Source: Codonopsis lanceolata
Taxonomy: Eukaryota > Streptophyta > Magnoliopsida > Asterales > Campanulaceae
Length of the DNA stretch: 64,000 bases
Assembly (NCBI GenBank): GCA_013146195.2
Contig: CM028384.1
Coordinates: 77,472,728-77,536,727 of the forward strand
Direction: 5' to 3'
Shown here: positions 23,153 through 33,925 of the stretch, one piece after another
Numbering within the stretch: the first letter of the stretch is position 1
Layout: each line of letters begins with the position of its first letter
Position numbers and translations under genes: made by a program
Notes under the pieces: model-generated
The model's database searches: none
What the model was told of the DNA's origin: nothing
What the model saw: the letters and a program-made list of their open reading frames with translations, nothing else

Positions 23153-25702
23153 CTACCAAGGTCTTTTCCCTTTGCCTTTGTCCAGCCTCCTTCTTCGCCT
23201 CGCTCTAGCTCTTGCATTCTTCTCAGATTCGCCATCCGCATCACGGAGGTCTCCGGTGGAACGAGAACGATAGTCCAGCTTCTTCACGAAGACGCTCGTT
23301 CTCTTCCATCAAGATTCTCGTTGATAGACCTCATTTGCTTCTCCTCCGTGATGGCCGATCACGATCACTTTGGCATTCATGACGCCGTGAGCGAGTTTCG
23401 AGCAAGGTTGTTGAGTTCAAGAACGGAGGACGATCGTGGCCGAGATGAAGAGTGATGGCATGGAATAATTGTGAGAAAATGGAGGACACGATACATGCAC
23501 ACCTTCGCCTCGCTGAGCCGATGTAGATCTTGACATCGGTGAAGTCGTGACGCATCCGCCCGCCTCAAATCGAGTCCATACATCCTCTTGAAATCTGTCG
23601 AAGAGTAGCGGCAACCGGCCGTTGGCTTTGGATGCAAAGAAGGGCTATTTCGGCGTAGCGGTAGATATGCTTGTAAGCTCGCCTAGCCGCCGGTAGATGG
23701 CATCTAGCCGACAAAATTTCATCATTGGCAGGTGGATGAGAACTAGTAGCTTGGCCAATGTGAATGGTGCCGTCAGAGGTGGAGTCCGCAGGCCGTATGG
23801 GCTGTTGGAGAGGTGGAGTTATAGAGCCTGAAGAGGACGAAGTCTTGGGTTGGTATGGTGTTGGTGGAGGAAGATATGGTAATGGGTGGAGGAGGTGGTG
23901 TTGAGGGGAATCAATCTCAATGTCGTTGTCCGAGTTGTCACCGATATGAGATGATTCGTAAGGGGTCGGTAGAAACCGTAAGTCGTGACAAGGTAGAAGA
24001 GGGATTTTGGTTTTATAAGGAGAGGTCGAGAAGGTTGAGGAGGTTGATGGGTAGGGGTAATAGGTTCCGCACACGACGAAAAGCTCAAAAGGAACTTGGC
24101 GTAGTAGAGGCTAATGGTCAGTGGGAGGGATTTGAGTTGGCTGTGGTGTGGTTGATGAAGTTGGTTGGGATTGGGGTGGTGAGGAAGGTGTAGATGGGTC
24201 AGGTGAGTAATTGAAGGGGGAAGGTGGAGGAGGAGTGGGGGTTCCTGGGCCGGCTCCTCCTGAATTTGAGGCTCCTCCTGAGGGATAGATTCCGAGGTGG
24301 TGAAGGGTTGATAGGAATAGATGAAGGGTTGACAGGTAAGGTTTGGGCGTCGGTAGTTAGTTGGGCGTGAGAAGGTATAGATGAAGGGTTGACATTGAGG
24401 GTCATGAATCGGTAGATGGATGGGCGCCGTAGATGGTTGGTCAAGCGGTAGATGGTTTGGTACCCAGAGTTCTCCTTTTCTTCCTCGCCGGCCGAATAGG
24501 AGACTCAAATCACCGCTTCATCAGAGTGGCAGGAGTGTCTACCTGGTTGGTCTTCAAAGGTTTTACGAAGTCTCCTTCGCTTTTGGTTTGGGAGGGTGCA
24601 GAGATGGTGAGGGTGATTGGCTGGTTTGTGTAGTTGGCTGGGAGGATGGCTTGGCTTGGGTAGGTGGCTGAGAGGATGGCTGGGTTTGGGCTGGAGGAGG
24701 TGAGGAATGGCTGGATTGGCCTGGTGCCTTCTTCTTTTGGCCTTCCTTCATCTCCTTCGACCCATTTGGCCTCGCCTCTTCAGCTTGAGTGGCCTCTTCC
24801 GCCTAGTCTTTGCTCTCGCCTCGCCATCTTGGTCCGTAGCAAATGCTTCGCCTCATCGCCCAAGTCTTTGGCTTTTGATGGAGGGACGTGGCCACTTGAT
24901 CGTCAAATTTTTGCGTAGGCCTTTATGGGTCCCGCTAGAAGGCCATGCGCTTCCATGTCGAAGCCGGTGACCAAGATAGGTACAGCGTGGCCACTTTGTC
25001 AAGAGTAATCGGCTAAACCCTTCTCGCAGTTGCCGCTTGTTCTCGCATTTCTGGTACTTGCCGAAGAATGAAGCCGTGAGTCGCTTCTCCTTGGCCACAA
25101 AGAATCAATTCATCTTCCTTAGTGGAAGAGTTGACATTTGCATCATCCCTTAAAAGGGCATTGATTAGTCGACGAAAGGGCGCTTGCAAGTGGGTTGTTT
25201 TGCTTTCTCCACCCATCGCTTTTAGCTCATCGAAGATGATGACCCCCGCTTGAGTTTGAGCCGAAGAAATACAAAGACCGTCGTTGATTTGTCAAGCGGT
25301 AAACATGTCATGTGCTCCACTCTGAATAGAGCCCTTTGTCAAGGAGGTGGCTTGTGCAAGATACGCCCGTAGGGAAAATATTTCGAGCATTTTCCCGTTC
25401 CTCAGAGGCTTCTCGCACCCCTCATGGCTTCCTGCACATGTACAACCTCGCCCATGGTTGCCGCGAGAGCTCCTCCGTAGTGTACCGATGAGTGGAAATA
25501 TTCTCAAGTGTGATGGAGATAGGTCGCCCCTAATCCATCCTCAAGAACAATGGCTCATGAGTTCCATCCTCGATAAAATTCTTCCGCCAGAAGATATCGT
25601 AATTTTTGTCATTAAGGCGTAAGAGGGTAGAATCCCGTGTAGGCGCCCATATCCTCGCAAGCTTTGACGCCGGGAATTATGAGTTGATTGACTGAAGGTC
25701 AA
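23153..25702 (-). pseudogene. env-like / putative plant transposon ORF, broken
   Basis: Minus-strand reading, many frames: an N-terminal block with I-I-F-D-E-L-K-A and A-P-F-R-R-L-I-N-A-L-L (about 25250-25140) fits the putative plant transposon protein domain also seen at 4763-6750. A long Pro/Ser/Thr/Gln-rich middle follows (24750-23800), then a helical E-E-N-E-R-L-R-E-E-A stretch (about 23310) and an Arg/Lys-rich tail (R-R-R-R-R-L-D-K-G-K-G-K) ending at a TAG (23155-23153). No membrane segment. It is directly preceded by the inverted LTR, which separates it from its likely N-terminus and pol. Confidence 0.7.
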
Positions 25703-26977
25703 TGTTGATTCTTATGTTAAATTTATATCTCGACAGACATTACTTTAGTTTTATACTTCAAAGGGCTAATCGGCCGCGTGATTGATTAGTGTGGCAACTG
25801 TATAGAACTTGCCTTGTATAGTTTTTTGTAGGACCTTTTCAGTACATCTGAAGACCACTTCTCCGCTTCACCTAAGACCCGCCAAAGCTTAAGATCGGTG
25901 AGATCTCGTCCAAATTGACCGCTTCTACGTGTCCTCTCCAGATCAAAGCTAGTCGGATTAATTCAAACTTATTCTCATTTTGATATTTGAATTAATCCAA
26001 GTCTTTTTCTCGACATGTCAAGCCGCCGAAAGCAACTTTCCGAAAAGTAGAATACTTTTCGCCTCGAATGTAAAGCAAGAAAGGCATCGGCTCCCTACTT
26101 TCTTCAGCTTCATCTCTCGATTCCGACACACCATCGCCCACCTTTTGAAGATCTCGTAAATGATTATCTCGCTCTAGTTATCTCTGTGAAGACGAAATTC
26201 CTTGACCGACACCCCATGCATTTAATGCATTTATGAAAAGAGCCGTTGAAGTCTTCGCCTTCTCCAACGGATCTTTGAAGTGCACATGCTTTAAATACCG
26301 CCATTATCAAGACTGGATCAAGTGTGACAACCGCATTGTAATCAATCGAACACAAAAAGAATTGCTCAATCTACGTAACTCCAAGTCTTTCACCAAGCAT
26401 TCAATAGATCCTCAACAGATCTAGAAGTCCTCATCAACAACAAGAAGTCGCTTCTTCAACATTTATTGTTTTATTCTTCTTGTTGTTTACTTCCATTAAC
26501 TATATTCGCACTAATTAAATATCTTGTATTTACGATATTTAATTCCCTAGACCCAAATACAAGTCAATATTTTGTACACGATCCATTAGGGATATTCTTT
26601 GTAATTGATCTAAGTGGAAAACATAGTGCACAATTTAAATCCAAGGTTGATCGCCTTGGTGGTGGACGTAGCACTCATTATAGTGTGAACCATCCCAAAA
26701 TACTGTGTTATTTCCTTCGTCGTCTGCTTAATTATTGAACTCTGCCAATTTCATTGTTTACTTCATCCATTTCAGCGTAACTTAAGTAACTGTCTGTAAA
26801 AGGTCTACCCAGAGTCCTTATCTGCACTGAACAATTTTCTTGAAGGTCTTCCGCTACTTGATTCTTTTCATAGATTGCAAGTAACTTTCAAGGAACTTAC
26901 TTTAAAAGTTTTAAAGTGTTAATAAGCTTATTCAACCCCCCCTTCTAGCTTATTATTGTGCTCATTGGGACCCAATA
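25703..26977 (+). repeat. inverted second LTR of SIRE-like element (plus)
   Basis: TGTTGATTC...GGGACCCAATA, aligning with 22751-21507 read on the minus strand. It has plus-strand U5 features (TACACGATCCATTAGGG, CAACCCCCC). No polypurine tract precedes it (GACTGAAGGTCAA) and no primer site follows it. I see no 5-bp target duplication. Confidence 0.85.
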
Positions 26978-27849
26978 ATACACATTCCCTCGAATATACA
27001 GTTCGGTCCGTAGCGATAACGATGTCATGAGAGGCGTGAAAGGTTGGGTATCCCGAAAGGTTGATATTCGAGCCGGGAGGAATGTCAGCTTCCGGTTCAA
27101 TTTCTCATTGCCGCCGATTTTGAAGTTCGTGTTCGGAAGAAATGTAAAATAAAAATTAGGCTTTTCATCATAACAACTAAACAAGTAGGAATTTCAAGGT
27201 TTTCTCAAATAATTGAAATTTTCGAAGCGAAAACTTGAAACCCTAGAATGTTTAGAGTAACCACACTCGAGAAAGGTATAACAAAGTGATTTCCACAAGA
27301 ATAAACGATGAATGTTCATAAACGATCGTTAGTATTCAAGTTTCTAAGAACAACAATGGAGAATCATCAGATAAACTCGAAAAATGACCGCTTGAATTCC
27401 AAACAATTTTAGGTTATGAAAATGAAATGCGAATGCACGTAGTAATTTTCGAGTAGAGTAGAGAAGAGAGGAGCATACCATTGTTGATGATGAGAAGAAG
27501 AAACAAGAAGGATTTGAATTTGCGAGAAAGTAGTTACAGAGAGAGAGAGAATAGAGAGAAAAATATTTTGTCAAAAGGTTTGTAAAGTTTTGCAAATGAC
27601 GGTTCAAGGACTATTTAAAGGTGAGAAATTTTAGTTTGAGAAAGGAACTTAAGATATTTTCTTAGTACCAAATTTTATCCTTGACCCCTTTATTGCTTTA
27701 GAAACCTCTTTAGCAAAAAAATAGACTAAGTAAGAGTACTAACCTTTAAGTCTTCCAGAAAGGAGAACTTACGCCTTCCGATTAGTCTTAAAACAAGTCT
27801 ACCTAAGATGAAAGAAACATTAACAAAATGTAGAAATTAAAGGAGGATC
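26978..27849 (-). other. spacer and possible env-like N-terminus
   Basis: Between the inverted LTR and RNase H. A minus-strand frame at about 27110-26985 reads E-A-D-I-P-P-G-S-N-I-N-L-S-G-Y-P, protein-like and possibly the env-like N-terminus cut off by the inverted LTR. An ATG after CATCATCAACA at about 27480 followed by GTATGC could be an ORF or exon start. I cannot confirm either. Confidence 0.35.
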
Positions 27850-28024
27850 AATCATACCAAGATTTCTCCTTGGCAAGCAAACCCGTGGCATCCAAGTGGT
27901 TTGTGAGAATGTTCCGCTAATTGATGGCTTGAACATACCTAAACTGATGTTACCTTTCACCATGATGATCTTTGAGGAAGTGATAACGAATATCAATGTG
28001 CTTTGTCTTGGAGTGCATTATCGA
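27850..28024 (-). pseudogene. copia RNase H C-terminus fragment
   Basis: The minus strand reads H-S-K-T-K-H-I-D-I-R-Y-H-F-L-K-D just below the gap, the conserved C-terminal block of copia RNase H, then in another frame L-P-R-R-N-L-G-M-I-D, the usual pol end. The upstream part is lost in the gap. Confidence 0.85.
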
Positions 28025-28124
28025 NNNNNNNNNNNNNNNNNNNNNNNNNNNNNNNNNNNNNNNNNNNNNNNNNNNNNNNNNNNNNNNNNNNNNNNNNNNN
28101 NNNNNNNNNNNNNNNNNNNNNNNN
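28025..28124. other. assembly gap, 100 N
   Basis: Exactly 100 N. Left is minus-strand copia pol, right is plus-strand gypsy integrase, so the join is unverified. Confidence 1.
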
Positions 28125-29209
28125 TCGAGGTGTCTAACTTGTCACAGTGAAGGCGAACACCAAAGACCATGGGTTGTTACAACGCATTGATATTCCTGAG
28201 TGGGAAATGGGAACTTGTTACGATGGATTTTGTTTCGGAGTTTCCGCGTACTTGTGGAGGTTTTGATGTCGTTTTTGGTTGTTGTTGATCGGCTCATTTA
28301 TTCCGATTTATGACTTATTCATTGGGTCGGTTAACAGCGGCATTAGCTTGCATTGTATGCAGATTATTAGATTACGGGGTTCCGATTAATCTTGTTTGAG
28401 GCCCGATCCGAGATTTACATCGAGGTTTTGGCGAAGCTTTGCAGAAGAAGTTTTGGGGACCAAGTTGAATTTTAGCACTTTTCACCCTCGCCGAGTCGGT
28501 CACCCGAGAGAACAATTAAGATACTTGAGGATATGTTACGAGGGTTTGTGCGATTGAATTTAAAGGGAGTTGGAATACACCTTCCTTTGGCGGAGTTTGC
28601 TACAACAATAGTTACCAATCGAGCGCCGGGATGGCACCGCACGAAGTGTAGATCTCCTAATTGTTGGAGAAGCAATATGATGGGGTTCGAGATTGTGCCG
28701 GGCCGGTTGAGTGTGAAATTAACCTGGAATAGATTGCTCACCGCTCAAAGTCGACAAATTTAAAAGTTATACGGATAATAGAAGGAGAGATTTGGAATTT
28801 CGTGTTGGAGACCTTGTGTTTCTTAAGGTATCGCCTAGAAGGGGTACCAAAAGATTTGACTTGGGGTGGCTTTACCGCCGCTTTGTCGAGATTCATAATG
28901 TGTATCATGTGTCTATGCTACGGAAATATCTTAAGGATGATTCCCATGTTCTTGAGTATGAGGAGATTACTTTTCAAATGAGTTGTCTTATGTTGAGCAA
29001 ATTCGGTGAAGATACTTGACACTAAAGAGCAAGTTTTGAGGAACAAGAAAATTCCGTTAGTGAAAGTTCCTTGGAAGAATCACGAGATCGAGGAAGCAAC
29101 TTGGGAGACCGAGTTGGAGATGCGAGAGAAATATCCTCATTTGTTTGATGACTACGGTAAGAATTTAGGGGCTAAATTCCTTAAAGTAGGGGAGAATGTA
29201 AAACCCTGA
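28125..29209 (+). pseudogene. Ty3/gypsy chromovirus integrase and chromodomain remnant
   Basis: Frames read C-L-T-C-H (zinc-binding end), G-L-L-Q-R-I-D-I-P-E-W, M-D-F-V-S-E-F-P-R (catalytic Asp region, about 28220), R-E-Q-L-R-Y-L-R-I-C (E-R-T-I-Q-like region, about 28510), L-P-L-A-E-F-A and a C-terminal chromodomain (N-H-E-I-E-E-A-T-W-E-T-E) at about 29070-29140. Chromodomains target insertion to heterochromatin; the order fits Tekay/Del chromoviruses. It is riddled with small deletions. The last frame ends at TGA 29207-29209, 10 bases inside the LTR. Confidence 0.88.
29182..29196 (+). promoter_or_regulatory. polypurine tract before G1 LTR
   Basis: AAAGTAGGGGAGAA directly precedes TGTAAAACCC, marking the LTR as the 3' LTR of the pol remnant upstream. 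Confidence 0.7.
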
Positions 29210-29927
29210 AATGTTGCTTGCATGTGTTATGCATGGATTCATACACTTATTATCATCATAAACATGTTCATTTAGCTCCCGTATATGTTTAGAGTCAATA
29301 GCATGATCGTTGACGTCGTTTGAGATGCTTGTATGCATTTTCCTTTCACGAGATGCTTTGAATCTCGGGTTTATGTTTTATGTTGTAATCACATGGATAT
29401 TTGTTAGAAGGCATTCAAAACATCATTAATATGCCTTGGATGTTTGTTAGATGCTAATTGCATCGTCGGTTTGGTTGCTAGTTTGATTCAGGCGTTAACC
29501 CTTCTCAGTTTGACTTTTTTGTTGTCGTTCGGGTGTGTTTTATCTGAGTTCTTGGCCATGTTTTGTTGGGGTTTGAGACTTGATTCCTTTGGTTATAGAT
29601 TGGAGGTCATTAAGGTTGATTTGTAGACCCTTTATGGCTTGGAAGGACTCAAGAATGCATGCGGGAGAGTCCGGGATCGAGCGAGGAAGCAGCAAAGCTT
29701 GAAATGGAGGATGCGGCTATGAAGCGCCGCATGGTCATAACCCATGCGACCGCAGGGTCCCTGCATCCATTTCGGATTTTGCCTCTTTCACTCCTTGTCC
29801 GAAATTTTGACCCAATTAACCCATTCTAAACCTAACCTTAACCCATCTACTTAACCTAAACTAGTCCTAAACACCTATTAGATATTTTAGGGGTTGATTA
29901 GTGGATTAATTAGAGAGTTAATCCCCC

Positions 29928-29937
29928 CTATTTAAAC
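29928..29937 (+). promoter_or_regulatory. TATA box of G1 LTR
   Basis: CTATTTAAAC about 730 bp into the LTR, upstream of the conserved leader block. Confidence 0.5.
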
Positions 29938-31559
29938 CCCAACCGATCTGCCCTCTCCCTCAAACAGCCGCACAGAACACTCTCAGTTTGCGTTTTCTGC
30001 AAACACCCAACAGAAAACTTGAGAGAGAGCTTGAGAGAGGAGGTTCTAGGGCTCTTGAAGGGTCCCTCCTTGGTGGCCATTGGTAGAGACCTTCTTTCCC
30101 CAAGCTACACCTTGATTTTGAAGAGTAGATTGAAGGGAATAACACCCAACTCCAAGAATCGAAAATTTCGTTTTGTGAGGGCTGAGTTTAGTAAGTTTCT
30201 ACCTCTCTTCTTCTTCTTTTTGGCTCCATTGACCCTAGGAAACAACCAATTGTGCTATTTGAGGTCAATGGAAGCCATTGTTAGGGTTTGTAGAAAATCA
30301 TGAACCCTAGGTTTTTCAATCGAATGATAGAACTTGATTGACCTATGTGAGACCATGATATATGTGAAATTCATGTTCTAACTAGTTTATTGAAGTTGGT
30401 TATGTTGATTTTCCATGGGTATTGATGTTGGTTTGGTTGAGATACTTGGAGGGTGTCTTGCCCTAATTTTGTTTTAGCTTGCAAATGGATGATGTGAGCT
30501 TGATTAATATGTTTTATATGCTTAATAGAGTATATTAAACTTTGCTATATGAATTGATTATGTGTATTGAAGCTTGAATGACAAAGATGCTTGGAAGGGG
30601 ATTTTCCCCAAATTGTGTTTCGGCTTGTTAAACATGATTGTAAGCCTAGTTATTGAATTACACATGTTTAAGAGATTATATTAAACCATGTTGTAAATTT
30701 TAATCATGATTTGAAGGTTATGATTGGTATGATGACTTAGATGAAATTATGCACAAGATGATTAATTTGTTCTAAGTTGCTTTGTTAAGTAATTTGTTGG
30801 GTTTATATGAGTATATTGAACATTGGGATTATGGTTTCGGGCGATAGTTATGAATATAGGGGGATGATGAAGCCTAAGCTTCTATTCCTTGAATTTTCGG
30901 AAAACTTAGATTGAACTCAACGGAGTTAACCTTTGGGTTAGTATGAATCCTAGGAACTATAATATTAAGTCCTACGGAATTTTGGGTAGAATTCATGGAG
31001 GTCGAGCCTCCAAGAAGTTTAAGGTGTGTGAAGCACACTTGATTATGAGAACTTATATGATTCTCGGTTGTGATGTTTATGCTAGTTGTGGATGAATTGC
31101 ATGACTAGTTTGATAGTAGAGTGTTTACCTACTTGTTTTGAGCATATGAGTATATATTACTTGTGCTTGGGTTTTGAGTCCCTGAGTCGGTTTGGTTGAG
31201 TTTTGGTGGGACGATACATCGTCTTCACGAATTGTGAGATTCGTGATCGCGATGGATCGCCGCGTCGGGTTTGCACACACCCTCCATCGATGGCCACGGT
31301 GGGGAAGTAGTTTATCTTAGTTGTAGTAATACACATGACTTTGATAACTATGGAACTCGAGCGGAGATCGCTCTCGGGGACGCCGATATCTACGAGAGGG
31401 ATATCGAGGGCACATAAGGGTTTTGCACGTGTTTTTGGCAGAGCGACACGCGGAGGAATTTGGGTAATGGTATCATATCCCTTATATATGAATTGTTTCA
31501 CAAGTGCTTAAGTGAATAACGTGCTTGGTGAATTGGATATGATATGATGTTTGTTTTGG

Positions 31560-32000
31560 TTTCTTACATGTTATACTTAATAGATAACATATTGATTAAT
31601 GTTGTTAAGCATGTATGCTATCACATGAGTATTATTGGAATGTGGTTTTATGCCAAAGGTATAAATCATTATTGTTAAGTTTGTATGCCTTGACATGAAT
31701 ATTATGGGAAGGCTATGTTATAACAATAACATGAATTACTGTTGTTAAGCTAATATGCTTTATCATGAATATTATTCGGATATGGCATTATGTTAAAAGC
31801 AGGAATTATTGTTGTTAAGTTTATATGCCTTGACAGGTAAACCATCGGAAGGCTATGTTATATCAATAACAAGAATTATGATCGTTAAGCATATAAATGC
31901 CTTGACATGGATTTTAGTGAGATGTTATACTACAATGATAACATGTTTTGTTAATGTTGAGCATGGATGCCATAACATGAATTTGTATAAGGTTATTTCA
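31560..32000 (+). repeat. 70-bp degenerate tandem repeats in G1 LTR
   Basis: The GTTAAG-type anchor recurs at about 31604, 31674, 31744, 31814, 31884 and 31954, a 70-bp period, each with GCCTTGACATGAATATTAT-like context. The same 70-bp spacing is seen in the minus-strand LTR at 9933 and 10003. Confidence 0.8.
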
Positions 32001-32882
32001 TGACGATAGTATGATGTATTTTATGATTGAGCATTATGCCATGGTAGGAAGTTATGGTTAGTAACTTACTAAGTCTTTGTGACTTACTTTTATTTGTTGG
32101 TTGTTTTCCCTAGATCCGAGCCGAGCGTGCGGATCCAAGTAAATCAGAAGATTGCGTTGACAAAGCTTCTTTTGGCAAGGTTGCTACTTAGATGTTTGTT
32201 TTGTTTTTGGTGAGGTCGTTGGGAAGATGAAGTTATATAAACTTCATGATTTGGGTAGCAAACATGTATGTGTTTGTAATGTTGTAATTATGTTGTTAGC
32301 TTATTCTTTTGGTAGCCGACCAGTAGGAGTCGTGCTAGATGTATATTGGTAGTTATACTCCCATATGTTTTGTTATTGTTAGTACTATAATTATTGGTAC
32401 TTATGTTGTTGGTAGCCGACGGGTTTTAGTCGTGCTTGGTTAATTGGTGATCTTGTTTAGCATGCTACATTGCTAGTTAAAGTATTATGTTTGTTCTCCG
32501 GCGTGTTTTTAGCCGTTGAGTTGTTAGACTAGAGTCTTAGACTTAGTGTAATGTTGGGTTCCGGCCGTAATTTCGCCGATGACTTGATTTATATTATGCT
32601 TATTATTGAATTGCATAACAGGGAGTTTGTCCTACGTGCCCAATGTTGTGGCACGCGAATCAAATTTTTGGACCGAGAGATTAATTATCTCTTTGGTTGT
32701 TTTTAGTTTGAGCTTGTTAGCTCGGGCGCCACTGTTTTATTTTATTTCGCTTCCGCATGTGTTTTGAGTTGTCAGTGTATCGCCGTTATGGCCCTACCCA
32801 TTATTTGTTACTTGATTGTTGTTATTTGCTTTCGGCGCACGACCTTGGGATTTCGCCTTGGGATCCGGTCGGGTCGTCACGC

Positions 32883-32894
32883 TTGGTATCGAGC
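32883..32894 (+). promoter_or_regulatory. primer binding site, tRNA-Met type
   Basis: TTGGTATCGAGC directly after the LTR end resembles the plant initiator-Met primer site TGGTATCAGAGC with one base missing. Confidence 0.75.
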
Positions 32895-33435
32895 TATGAT
32901 TATAAATTTAGCTTTCAGCCGGGATAGGTTCCTTGGCCTTGGGGGTTGGTTTGTGTGATTTGTTATATCTTAACGTCGAGAGTTATAGCATGTTAAGATG
33001 TTTGAACTAGAATGGATGTTAGCACTAGTAGAAGTGCCAATGTTGATAAATATAAGGTGGTACTAGTGGTATCCATGATTGGGAATCCACCGGAGAATTG
33101 GTGGCAAATATTATGATATTGTGATTCAATATTTATGGATTTTCATAAAATTAGCTCATTAGAGTAAGAGTACTTAGTACCGAATGAGACTAGGAAGACT
33201 CCATAAATTGTGAAAGAGTTAAGGATTAAGGATGCGGTGTTACAGGCAATTTATTCCATAACAGCTTACGGATCATCAAGGGGCTGTGGTTTATATTTAT
33301 GAGAAAAGTTAAATATTAAGGAACGCACCTGAGAGAGGACCTCAGGGAATATTAAGGTTGATCATGTGGTTAGAGGGCAGTTGGTACCTCCTGAAACTGT
33401 GTAGGCCAAAACCTGGAGGCTCCCCTCAGCATGTC
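32895..33435 (+). other. gypsy leader after primer site, then unassigned
   Basis: The first 100 bp match the G2 leader at 54700-54800 in reverse (GATAGGTTCCTTGGCCT). An ATG at about 33011 could start gag but the frame soon closes. From about 33300 I recognise nothing. Confidence 0.5.
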
Positions 33436-33591
33436 CTAGTTTATGACGACATTCCTCCAGAACAATAGGCACCTGAATCCAAAGATATGATCAAACCAAT
33501 CTCGCTCGTCTGATCGCAGGGAGAGAATCCAAAAAGCCAGGGCATTCTCGTAAAGTTCTATTTCTAATGCCGTATGAATGCGTGCGGCCAT
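33436..33591 (-). CDS. small ORF or first exon, unrecognised (51 aa)
   Basis: Minus-strand ATG at 33591 in good context (ACAAATGG). It encodes M-A-A-R-I-H-T-A-L-E-I-E-L then W-F-D-H-I-F-G-F-R and ends at TAG 33438-33436. A CAG|GT at 33473 could be a splice donor, making this a first exon. A minus-strand TATA box lies 121-129 bases upstream (33720-33712). It follows the PMD gene on the same strand. The product is unknown; it could also be chance. Confidence 0.3.
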   Translation of the reverse strand: MAARIHTALEIELYENALAFWILSLRSDERDWFDHIFGFRCLLFWRNVVIN

Positions 33592-33711
33592 TTGTAAAAG
33601 AGATGCAAGGGATTATAAGGCAAAAGAGGCGACGACTGAGCAGAAGAGAGCTTAAGAGTTGTGAGGAGAAAGAACTGATGAGCTTGTGAAGAGGTAGGCC
33701 AGTCTTCGTCC

Positions 33712-33720
33712 GTTTTTATA
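33712..33720 (-). promoter_or_regulatory. TATA box, minus strand
   Basis: The minus strand reads TATAAAAAC in GGTATAAAAACGG, about 120 bases before the ATG at 33591. Confidence 0.4.
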
Positions 33721-33925
33721 CCAAAAATTCAAGAAACGGACATTTCTGAGCACAGTACGTGAATAGTGTTAAACAATGATTGCACACAAGAAACTCATGG
33801 CGCCACCATAAGCCTCTCCTGGCGCCACGCCAAGCCCTCCATTTGGCCGTGCCAGCTTCCCTCTACTGTTCTATGGATACTGCCTGGTATCCCGGTTTTG
33901 TTCGCCCCGACCATCAACTGCTGCT

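Larger units (their letters stand above)
21507..28024 (-). mobile_element. SIRE-like copia remnant with inverted LTR
   Basis: On the minus strand: RNase H end (28024-27850), spacer, env-like ORF (25702-23153), polypurine tract (22770-22752) and 3' LTR (22751-21507). A second LTR of the same family, but plus-oriented, sits at 25703-26977 between the spacer and the env-like ORF, so the two LTRs face each other head to head. The 5' part is lost at the assembly gap. Flanking CAAGT at 21502-21506 has no visible partner. Confidence 0.8.
29197..32881 (+). repeat. complete Ty3/gypsy G1 LTR (3.7 kb)
   Basis: Starts TGTAAAACCCTGAAATG after a polypurine tract and ends GGTCGGGTCGTCAC next to a primer site. 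It contains a TATA box (29928-29937), the leader GAGAGAGCTTGAGAGAGG and a 70-bp tandem repeat array. It matches the fragments at 9100-12782 and, less closely, the G2 LTRs. Confidence 0.85.

Noticed and set aside
25703..26977. Solo LTR inserted in the env-like ORF
   Set aside because: No 5-bp duplication is visible (left flank GTCAA, right flank near ATACA). It cannot be called a simple solo LTR from the sequence.
28021..28128. TCGA on both sides of the first gap as an element end
   Set aside because: A 4-base match at an assembly gap is easily chance and says nothing about biology.
31560..32000. CRISPR-like array
   Set aside because: The 70-bp units are degenerate throughout, without constant repeat and variable spacer; the host is a plant and the array is inside an LTR.
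33660..33690. Hammerhead ribozyme core (CTGATGAG)
   Set aside because: A CTGATGAG word occurs near 33674, but no GAAA partner or closing helices are found around it.
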